A stretch of DNA of 32,828 bases from Gammaproteobacteria bacterium. GTDB lineage: Bacteria; Pseudomonadota; Gammaproteobacteria; Burkholderiales; Burkholderiaceae_B. Shown piece by piece: positions 24,809-31,534 of the stretch (positions are counted from its first letter, which is position 1; each line of letters starts with the position of its first letter). The stretch covers positions 1 to 32,828 of the forward strand of contig JAHJCM010000251.1 in the NCBI GenBank assembly GCA_018812945.1, in the 5' to 3' direction. Position numbers and translations under genes: made by a program. Under the pieces are notes generated by a model. The model had not been told where the DNA came from, ran no database searches, and saw only the letters and a list, made by a program, of their open reading frames with translations.

Positions 24809-25255
24809 ATGGCTGATGTAGGTACAAAGCGTGTCGGTAATGACAGAGAAGACAAAGTTGCATTGTTAAATCCTGCACAAGCAAAACTGCTGGAAGACAA
24901 TCCATTTGTAGGGTTTTTAGGAATGAAGCTGGTTAATTCGGCTGATGACGTAAGTTATCAGCTTTCATTCCGCGATCAGCATATGGGCAACCCTTTATTG
25001 CGTACCTTCCATGGTGGAATCTTGGCCAGTTTTGGTGAGATCAGCGCTGCTTTGCATGTTATAGGGATTCTTGATCTTAATAGCGAGCCTCAGTGCCAAA
25101 GTATGACCTTCGACTACTTGCGCCCGGCATTCGCCGGAACCATATGTGCGGTGCCTCAAGTCATCCGATCAGGCAAACGATTCATCATCACATCAGTAGA
25201 AATCTATCAAAATCAGACATTGGTGGCGATGGGCCGATTTATTTATACCCGATAG
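24809..25255 (+). CDS. Second hotdog-fold thioesterase-like protein
   Basis: The 148-residue protein has the hotdog signature RTFHGGILASFGEISAALHV (HGG at 68-70, Glu77 at the acidic position) and SMTFDYLRPAFAGT as the following strand. It belongs to the 4HBT/PaaI superfamily but is clearly diverged from its neighbour. The ATG at 24809 has AAAGG nine bases upstream, overlapping the previous stop; the frame extends upstream but would overlap the first thioesterase. It ends the operon. Confidence 0.85.
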   Translation: MADVGTKRVGNDREDKVALLNPAQAKLLEDNPFVGFLGMKLVNSADDVSYQLSFRDQHMGNPLLRTFHGGILASFGEISAALHVIGILDLNSEPQCQSMTFDYLRPAFAGTICAVPQVIRSGKRFIITSVEIYQNQTLVAMGRFIYTR

Positions 25256-25338
25256 CTCGGCCCTGAAGAGAAAATTCTATCGACCGTGTTGAATTGCTCC
25301 CCAATCCGCAGCTTCTGTGTGGTTTGCGGCTGAGTAGT

Positions 25339-25363
25339 CTGAGGCGGTGATCTTGGGCCTCAG
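25339..25363. terminator. Possible bidirectional terminator between thioesterase operon and AraC gene
   Basis: CTGAGGC (25339-25345) and GCCTCAG (25357-25363) form a perfect 7-bp stem with an 11-nt loop in the 113-bp gap between two convergent genes. There is no clear T tract on either side, so it may only be an RNA-stabilising hairpin. Confidence 0.35.
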
Positions 25364-25368
25364 CGTTA

Positions 25369-26412
25369 TCAAAGTGAGTTGGCAATACGCCTGTAATCAT
25401 CGGGGGGTTGGCCAAACCAGCGCTTGAATGCACGCCTGAAGTTGGCGCTGTCGTGGTAGTTCAGCAGCACGGCAATTTCTTCGATCGATAGAGTAGTTTC
25501 ACCCAAATAACTAGCCGCTTGATTGGAGAGAATTTCCTCACGAATTTTTCGAAAACTGGATTGCTCTTTCTTCAGCTTCCTCGCAAGGGTGCGTTTGCTC
25601 ATTAAAAGAGTAGCGGCGGCTTCTTCCTCACTTAGTGTGCCGGGCGGACGGGATAACATCATTTTCTTAAGGCGGTTCTGATAGCTCGATGTCTGCGCTT
25701 GAAGTTGCTCTAGCAAGACCTCACAATGCTGCAAAGCAAGTTGATAGCTTTCATGATTGGCTGAAGCATTCGGCTCAAGACACAACGCCATCGGCAATCT
25801 GAGTGTTAACTGTTCGCGGCAGAAATCAATTCGTCCGGAAAGATACTCTGCATAGATCGCTTGGTATTCAGGCGCTACATGGGTAAATCCAATCTCTGCC
25901 TCTTCCAAAGCACGGCCTAAAATAAATTCACCGAAATTAAGTAGCACAGTGACAATCAACTCTGCCACGCAACGAAGCAGATCGTTGTCCAGTTGTATCT
26001 TGAAGGTCACCCTACATTCAAGATTATCCTCAGTCTCATACAAACGCAGTTCGATAACACCAACACGAGTGGGCAGGAAAGTGTGTATGGCCTGAAATGC
26101 ACTGAGCAGGTTCGGGCTGCTGGAGGCAGCAAAGCCCATCGTGCCATGAGTTGCCGGTGTCAAGCGTCTGCCCAGCCGCAGTCCGAATCCCGGTCGGCCC
26201 GACAACGCCAGTGCGTTGCGTAGAATCTGTATCTGCTGAGCCGACGTGATCAGACCGTTATCACTCAACAGCTGAGCGGCCCTAAGACCGGTACCTTGTA
26301 GTAATTCCGGCAATTGCCTAGCTGTTAGCCCGAGCTCACGCGCTATAAGCCGTGAGTAATTGGACGGAATATTCTTCACCGAGTCGACACTTGTTTTGGT
26401 GTGATGTGTCAT
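25369..26412 (-). CDS. AraC-family transcriptional regulator of the CYP153 operon (predicted)
   Basis: The 347-residue protein has an N-terminal arabinose-binding-like regulatory domain (GRPGFGLRLGRRLTPATHGTMGFAASSSPNL) and a C-terminal double helix-turn-helix: EEEAAATLLMSKRTLARKLKKE, then LSIEEIAVLLNYHDSANFRRAFKRWFG. AraC regulators of this architecture often sit beside alkane-oxidation genes. It is divergent from the ferredoxin-P450 operon, with a tandem direct repeat in the shared gap. The ATG at 26412 has only a weak ribosome binding site. Confidence 0.9.
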   Translation of the reverse strand: MTHHTKTSVDSVKNIPSNYSRLIARELGLTARQLPELLQGTGLRAAQLLSDNGLITSAQQIQILRNALALSGRPGFGLRLGRRLTPATHGTMGFAASSSPNLLSAFQAIHTFLPTRVGVIELRLYETEDNLECRVTFKIQLDNDLLRCVAELIVTVLLNFGEFILGRALEEAEIGFTHVAPEYQAIYAEYLSGRIDFCREQLTLRLPMALCLEPNASANHESYQLALQHCEVLLEQLQAQTSSYQNRLKKMMLSRPPGTLSEEEAAATLLMSKRTLARKLKKEQSSFRKIREEILSNQAASYLGETTLSIEEIAVLLNYHDSANFRRAFKRWFGQPPDDYRRIANSL

Positions 26413-26444
26413 TGAGAGGGCTCTTGTAAAATTAAATTGTCTCC

Positions 26445-26476
26445 AAATGACCTCTATTTTGTCAAGAAATGACCTC
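26445..26476. promoter_or_regulatory. Tandem 10-bp direct repeat, candidate AraC-protein binding site
   Basis: AAATGACCTC occurs at 26445-26454 and again at 26467-26476, a 22-bp period, or two helical turns. This is the arrangement usually bound by AraC-family dimers. The second copy abuts a possible promoter for the ferredoxin gene (TCCTCT at 26475-26480, 17 bp, TAATAT at 26498-26503) that has a good -10 and a poor -35, as expected for an activator-dependent promoter. Confidence 0.7.
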
Positions 26477-26533
26477 CTCTACATGAGGATGCATCAATAA
26501 TATGATCACTCGTAGAGATAAAGGAGAAAAGCG

Positions 26534-26854
26534 TTGGGGAAGATTATTTTTGTTGAGCATAACAGCACCGAGCATGTCGCCAAGCTTGATGTGGGCTCTA
26601 CTTTGATGCAAATTGCCGTCACCAATGCTGTGCCAGGCATTGACGGGGATTGCGGCGGAGAGTGCGCGTGCGGCACCTGCCACATTGTTGTTGACGGTCA
26701 ATGGTTCAATAGAACCGGTGAGATCGCGGATGTCGAAGAGCAAATGCTATCCATGACACCGGAGCGGACTGACACTTCGCGTCTTGGTTGCCAGGTCAAG
26801 GTTACTGAAGAAATGGATGGCATGATTGTTTACTTGCCAGAATTCCAGATGTGA
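26534..26854 (+). CDS. Adrenodoxin-type 2Fe-2S ferredoxin, TTG start
   Basis: The 106-residue protein has cluster ligands Cys40, Cys46, Cys49 and Cys86 in CGGECACGTC...LGCQV, the C-x5-C-x2-C-xn-C pattern of putidaredoxin/adrenodoxin ferredoxins. An extra cysteine (Cys44) lies inside the loop. It would carry electrons from the reductase at 29975-31216 to the CYP153. The start codon is TTG, placed 7 nt after AAGGAG (26521-26526), and no ATG lies nearby. It is the first gene of the hydroxylase operon. Confidence 0.92.
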   Translation: MGKIIFVEHNSTEHVAKLDVGSTLMQIAVTNAVPGIDGDCGGECACGTCHIVVDGQWFNRTGEIADVEEQMLSMTPERTDTSRLGCQVKVTEEMDGMIVYLPEFQM

Positions 26855-26871
26855 AAAAAGTGGAGCGATTT

Positions 26872-27009
26872 ATGACAACGAAATCAAGCATGAGTGGCAC
26901 GATTCAGACAAAGGTAATTAATGCTACGGCCAAAATCGTGCCCATGAACTTGCAGATTAGGGCGCTAAAAGTATTGATGAAGGCAAAGAGAAAAACTATT
27001 GGGGCCTAA
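26872..27009 (+). pseudogene. Displaced N-terminus of the CYP153 gene (frameshifted)
   Basis: A 45-codon open frame with GGAG six bases before its ATG encodes a basic peptide ending VLMKAKRKTIGA and stops 7 bp before the first P450 ATG. The P450 frame at the same place reads GPKTPMLHFVESP. Removing one G from GGGG (27001-27004) fuses the two into one 471-codon gene. From memory, the Marinobacter CYP153A33 N-terminus has a similar stretch (INAT..., VPM..QI, AKRKT.GP) running into the conserved body, with about 470 residues in all. I therefore read this as the true start of the P450. Confidence 0.75.
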
Positions 27010-27016
27010 AACCCCT

Positions 27017-28288
27017 ATGCTCCATTTTGTCGAATCCCCATTGCCTGACGTTACTACGCTTTCCATTGAGGAGATTGACGCCAGCAATCCGTTTCTTTAC
27101 CGACAAGGCAAGTGCTCAGCCTATTTCAAGCGGCTGCGCGACGAGGCTCCAGTTCATTACCAGAAAAATAGCCCGTTCGGGCCATACTGGTCGATAACAC
27201 GCTTCGATGATATTTTATATGTGGATAAGAATCATCAGTTGTTTTCCTCGGAGCCTCAAATCGTTCTGGGAGATCCCCCGGATGGTTTGTCCGTCGAAAT
27301 GTTTATTGCCATGGATCCGCCTCGGCATGATAAGCAGCGACGGGCAGTTCAAGGCGTCGTGGCGCCTCAAAATCTGAGAGAAATAGAGGGGCTGATTCGT
27401 AGCCGTACCGGCGAGGTGCTTGACAGCCTTCCGCTGAATGAGCCTTTCAACTGGGTGCCCAAGGTATCGAAAGAACTAACCGCTAGGATGCTCGCAACCT
27501 TACTAGATTTTCCCTACGAAGAACGCCATAAGCTTGTGGGCTGGTCAGATCGATTATCGGGTGCGTCATCGGCAACAGGTGGTGAATCTACCAATGAAGA
27601 TGTCATGTTTGACGATGCAGCGGATATGGCGTGGTCCTTCTCAACCCTTTGGCGCAACAAAGAAGCTGATCGAGCAGCCGGCGAAAAGGTTGGCTTCGAC
27701 CTGATTAGCATGATGCAGAGTAACGAGGACACCAAAGACCTGATTAATCGTCCGATGGAGTTTATTGGTAACCTAGCGCTACTCATCGTCGGTGGCAATG
27801 ACACCACACGAAATTCTATGAGTGGTGGCGTGCTCGCCCTAAATCGGTTTCCCGAAGAATTCGTTAAGCTTAAGGCAAATCCGGGGCTGATTCCTAATAT
27901 GGTTTCGGAAATCATCCGTTGGCAAACCCCGCTTGCGCATATGCGTCGCGTTGCTACACAGGATGTCGAGCTGCATGGTCAGACCATCAAGAAGGGTGAC
28001 CGTGTTGTGATGTGGTATGCATCAGGAAATCGTGACGAACGAAAATTTGAAAATCCCGATCAATTCATCATCGACCGTCATGATGCAAGAAATCATATGT
28101 CGTTTGGCTATGGCGTTCATCGTTGTATGGGTAATCGCCTTGCTGAACTTCAACTGCGCATTCTTTGGGAGGAGTTGCTGAAGCGTTTCGATGACATCGA
28201 AGTCGTTGGCGAGCCGGAGCTTGTTCAATCAAACTTTGTACGCGGCTATTCAAAGCTGATGGTGAAGTTGACGGAGAAGAGTAGATGA
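27017..28288 (+). CDS. cyp153A: Cytochrome P450 CYP153 family (alkane/fatty-acid terminal hydroxylase), 5' part frameshifted
   Basis: The 423-residue open frame carries the body of a CYP153. FIAMDPPRHD lies near residue 100, LLIVGGNDTTRNSMSGG is the I-helix oxygen-binding region, SEIIRWQTPLAHMRR contains ExxR, and FGYGVHRCMGNRLAE contains the heme-ligand cysteine (Cys370 from this ATG). These are diagnostic for CYP153, which hydroxylates terminal carbons of alkanes, alcohols or fatty acids. A TTG at 26999 could extend it by six residues, but neither start has a proper ribosome binding site, and the family N-terminus is found in another frame just upstream. As written the protein lacks about 42 residues. 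The stop overlaps the GMC start (ATGA). Confidence 0.93.
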   Translation: MLHFVESPLPDVTTLSIEEIDASNPFLYRQGKCSAYFKRLRDEAPVHYQKNSPFGPYWSITRFDDILYVDKNHQLFSSEPQIVLGDPPDGLSVEMFIAMDPPRHDKQRRAVQGVVAPQNLREIEGLIRSRTGEVLDSLPLNEPFNWVPKVSKELTARMLATLLDFPYEERHKLVGWSDRLSGASSATGGESTNEDVMFDDAADMAWSFSTLWRNKEADRAAGEKVGFDLISMMQSNEDTKDLINRPMEFIGNLALLIVGGNDTTRNSMSGGVLALNRFPEEFVKLKANPGLIPNMVSEIIRWQTPLAHMRRVATQDVELHGQTIKKGDRVVMWYASGNRDERKFENPDQFIIDRHDARNHMSFGYGVHRCMGNRLAELQLRILWEELLKRFDDIEVVGEPELVQSNFVRGYSKLMVKLTEKSR

Positions 28289-29940
28289 GCCATCAGGGCG
28301 GGCGAGCGTCAGAGCAGTTTGACTACGTGGTGGTTGGGGCTGGCTCGGCAGGTTGTGCGGTCGCTAACCGGCTGTCCGAGAGTGGTCTTTATTCCGTACT
28401 TTTGCTCGAGGCCGGACCAGAGAGTCGTCATAACCCCTTCGTGAATATACCTCTGGGATTCTTGCAACTCATGTTCAGCCGTCGTTACAACTGGCAGTTC
28501 AAGACTGAGCCGCAGCGGCATATGTATGGTCGTTCGTTGTTCCAGCCTCGGGGTAAGATGCTTGGTGGGTCGAGCGGCATCAACGCTCAGGTTTACATCC
28601 GTGGTCATGCTCAAGATTATGATGAATGGGAGAAACTGGGTTGTCAGGGATGGTCATACCAAGAGGTGCTGCCTTATTTCACGAAGTCGGAGAATTTCGA
28701 GCCGCCATTGAATCCGCTTGATGTGCCGTTCCATGGTCGGGGAGGTCCACTCAATGTTGCTGAACGCCGCTATACCAATCCCCTTAGTCTGGTGTTTGTT
28801 GAGTCTGCAAAGCAGGCTGGACACCGCCACAACAGCGACTTTAATGGCCATCATCAGGAGGGTGTAGGTTTCTACTACGCCTATCAGAAAAATGGTGCGC
28901 GATGCAGCAATGCACGCGCCTATCTTGAGCCGGCGTCAGGACGCCCGAACCTGACTGTACGAAGTGGTTCACATGTCACCCGAGTACTGCTCGAAGGGAC
29001 ACGTGCTGTCGGTGTGGAGTATCGGAGCGGGACGGGCCTAGTACAGATTCGAGCAGCGCGCGAGGTCGTACTCTGCGGTGGCGCGTTCAATTCGCCGCAT
29101 CTGCTGATGTTATCCGGAATCGGTCCGCGTGAGGAACTTGACAGGCACGGCATTCAGGTGCGTCACGCGTTGGAAGGGGTGGGGCAGAATCTTCAGGACC
29201 ATATCGACGTGTTTGTTCGTGCCCGGGCACGCACCCGTCTGGGTATTTCGATGCATCCAAGCTACTGGCTCAAGGGATTATGGGCCGTGCTGCAGTATCT
29301 GGCTGGTCGGCGCGGGGTGCTGTCCAGCAACGGCGCCGAGGCTGGCGGGTTTATCCGCTCCCGGCCGCAAGAGCCGATTCCCGATCTGCAGCTACACTTC
29401 GGGCCCATGCTGTACGCTAATCACGGACGGGACATTAAGACCGCAATGAGTGGTTATGGCTACATAGTCATGATCTATGGGCTTCGGCCTTTGTCACGGG
29501 GCCGAGTCGGTCTGCACAGCGCTGATCCCCATGCGGCACCGCTGATCGATCCCGCCTATTTGTCCGACCCCGCGGATGTTGAGCGACTTGTTCGCGGGGT
29601 GCGAATGGTGCGCGAGATTCTGGTACAGCCGGCCTTTGCGCCGCACCATGATGTCGAGGTTTCCCCCGGAGAGGCGCTGTTGTCGGACCAAGACCTCGCA
29701 GACTGGGTGCGGCGCAGCGCTGAATCGGCATATCACCCGGTCGGTACATGCAAAATGGGCGTCGATTCGCTGGCAGTGGTGGACCCGCGTTTGCGAGTGC
29801 ATGGCGTGCAGTGTCTGCGGGTGATCGACGCGTCGATCATGCCGACCTTGGTGGGTGGCAATACCAATCAACCGGCGACCATGATCGGCGAGAAGGGCGC
29901 CGCGATGATGCTTGAGGATGCCGCGACATCCGGCGCCTGA
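28285..29940 (+). CDS. alkJ: GMC oxidoreductase (AlkJ-like alcohol dehydrogenase)
   Basis: The 551-residue FAD enzyme has the dinucleotide fold DYVVVGAGSAGCAVANRLSE (about 13-32). The GMC signatures are GKMLGGSSGINAQVYIRG and GGAFNSPHLLMLSGIGP, and the C-terminal HPVGTCKMG and GGNTNQPATMIGEKGA carry the active-site His/Asn. It belongs to the choline dehydrogenase/AlkJ branch and would oxidise the primary alcohol made by CYP153 to the aldehyde, probably passing electrons to the membrane quinone pool. The start overlaps the P450 stop by 4 nt. GC content rises sharply within this gene compared with the upstream P450 region. Confidence 0.9.
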   Translation: MSHQGGRASEQFDYVVVGAGSAGCAVANRLSESGLYSVLLLEAGPESRHNPFVNIPLGFLQLMFSRRYNWQFKTEPQRHMYGRSLFQPRGKMLGGSSGINAQVYIRGHAQDYDEWEKLGCQGWSYQEVLPYFTKSENFEPPLNPLDVPFHGRGGPLNVAERRYTNPLSLVFVESAKQAGHRHNSDFNGHHQEGVGFYYAYQKNGARCSNARAYLEPASGRPNLTVRSGSHVTRVLLEGTRAVGVEYRSGTGLVQIRAAREVVLCGGAFNSPHLLMLSGIGPREELDRHGIQVRHALEGVGQNLQDHIDVFVRARARTRLGISMHPSYWLKGLWAVLQYLAGRRGVLSSNGAEAGGFIRSRPQEPIPDLQLHFGPMLYANHGRDIKTAMSGYGYIVMIYGLRPLSRGRVGLHSADPHAAPLIDPAYLSDPADVERLVRGVRMVREILVQPAFAPHHDVEVSPGEALLSDQDLADWVRRSAESAYHPVGTCKMGVDSLAVVDPRLRVHGVQCLRVIDASIMPTLVGGNTNQPATMIGEKGAAMMLEDAATSGA

Positions 29941-29974
29941 AAAAACTTTCCCATAAATCAGTCTGAGAGAGGCC

Positions 29975-31216
29975 ATGGCGAATAAATCGCAAGAGGTGAC
30001 AGTCATCGTTGGGAGTGGGCATGCAGCAGGTGCGCTTTTGGCCGCCTTGCTGCGAGGCAGGTACCAGCATGAGGTGGTGCTGATCGGTGAAGAACCACAT
30101 CCACCGTACCAGCGACCACCTCTGTCGAAGAATTATCTGGCCGGTGAGGTTGAGCAGGAATCACTGTACCTGAAGCCACGCTCGGTATACGAAAATGCAG
30201 GTTATCAATTGCGGCTCGGTGTGCGTGTCGATCAGATCGACCGAGACAGCAAGACGGTCAGATTATCCGATCACAGTAAGATCAAATACGACCGCCTTGT
30301 CCTGGCCACTGGCTCACAGGTTCGGCGCCTGACGTCGCCGGGGGCCAAGCTGAAGGGCATTTATTATTTGCATGACATGGCTGACGCGGATGCCCTGCGT
30401 GAGGTGCTCGTTCCGGGCAAACGTCTGGTTATAGTCGGCGGCGGTTTCGTCGGCCTTGAGGTCGCCGCCAGCGCAGTCAAGAAGGGTGTCCATGTTACGG
30501 TGCTGGAAGCTGCCGGGCGTCTGATGCAGCGGGTTACCGGGCCGGAGATGTCCGCTTTTTTTTATGCCAGACATCGTGATGCCGGGGTGGATGTACGACT
30601 GGATACAGGGGTGACCGGGTTCGAAACCGGGGATCACGGGTTTGTTGCCGGGGTCCGGTTGGCCAATGGCGACACGGTGTCGGCGGATATCGTGCTTGTT
30701 TCGATTGGCGTCATACCAGATACCGCACTGGCAGAGGCCGCCGGCCTGACCTGCGATGGCGGTATTCTCGTCGATGAGTTTACTCGCACCGATGACCCCG
30801 CCATTCTGGCGATCGGAGACTGCACACGCCATCGCAATCTTTTTTTTGAAGACAGACTACGGCTGGAGTCGGTAGCGAATGCTGTTGATCAGGCGCGTAC
30901 TGCCGCAGCAGTATTGATGGGTGAGGACAAGCCCTACGATAGCGTGCCGTGGTTCTGGTCGAATCAGTATGACATTCGTCTGCAGATGGTCGGCTTGTCA
31001 CAAGGCCATGATCAGCGTGTCATGCATGGTAGCCCGGCGGATAAGGGATTTGTGGTGTTCTACTTGCGCGACGGCTGCGTCATCGCGGTAGACGCGGTAA
31101 ATTTGCCAATCGCTTTTATGGTCGGAAAGCAGCTGGTTCAGCGACGTATGATTTTGAATACTGAACTATTGAGCAATCCGGATGCGGATCTAACATTGCT
31201 CCTAATAGCTACCTAA
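29975..31216 (+). CDS. FAD-dependent ferredoxin reductase (putidaredoxin reductase/AlkT-like)
   Basis: The 413-residue protein has an FAD motif, VTVIVGSGHAAGALLAALL, near the N-terminus. The central motif LVLATGSQVRRL is followed by an NAD(P) motif, LVIVGGGFVGLEVAASAVKKG (about 150-170), and the second FAD site LAIGDCTRH. It transfers electrons from NAD(P)H to the ferredoxin encoded at the operon start, completing a three-component class I P450 system. It follows the GMC gene by 34 bp; GAGAGG lies very close to its ATG, so the start is likely but not certain. Confidence 0.92.
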   Translation: MANKSQEVTVIVGSGHAAGALLAALLRGRYQHEVVLIGEEPHPPYQRPPLSKNYLAGEVEQESLYLKPRSVYENAGYQLRLGVRVDQIDRDSKTVRLSDHSKIKYDRLVLATGSQVRRLTSPGAKLKGIYYLHDMADADALREVLVPGKRLVIVGGGFVGLEVAASAVKKGVHVTVLEAAGRLMQRVTGPEMSAFFYARHRDAGVDVRLDTGVTGFETGDHGFVAGVRLANGDTVSADIVLVSIGVIPDTALAEAAGLTCDGGILVDEFTRTDDPAILAIGDCTRHRNLFFEDRLRLESVANAVDQARTAAAVLMGEDKPYDSVPWFWSNQYDIRLQMVGLSQGHDQRVMHGSPADKGFVVFYLRDGCVIAVDAVNLPIAFMVGKQLVQRRMILNTELLSNPDADLTLLLIAT

Positions 31217-31534
31217 CGAAATTTTGAACCGCTCTGAGATTTGTGAGACTCCGTTGTTTGACACAATGGTGCCATCATCAGCAAACCCGAATTCAAATTC
31301 GCCCCTGAGCTTTGCAGGCGAGCAGTTCGCATGACAAGGGAAGTCTGCAAAGATTGGTTCAATTGCCATCGACTGATGGTGCCTCTGATAGACTTTTCTC
31401 CCGACGCAGATTTAAGTACGATCAACGAATCGGTTAGTAGGCGGAATATACCTGCACTTATGCAAATTGGCCTCAACGAAAACCGGGACTGTTCAACATT
31501 TCAGTAAATAATATGTTAACTAGTAAGACAACAT
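31217..31534. other. Gene-poor spacer with possible transposase remnant
   Basis: No convincing gene lies in these 318 bp. The plus-strand frame from about 31277 reads KPEFKFAPELCRRAVRMTREV, which resembles the N-terminus of IS3-family orfA proteins (FSPE.RERAVRMV.E). The likeness ends after about 25 codons. The 88-codon minus-strand open frame across the same region shows no family features. This may be the right border scar of the imported block. Confidence 0.35.

Noticed and set aside
27001-27015. GGGGCCTAAAACCCC as a terminator between the small frame and the P450
   Set aside because: The arms are only 4 bp and no T tract follows; the frameshift explanation accounts for this site better.
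31213-31476. Minus-strand open frame of 87 codons after the reductase
   Set aside because: It has no motif, no clear ribosome binding site and it overlaps the end of the reductase gene; the plus strand has a better, though weak, explanation as a transposase scrap.
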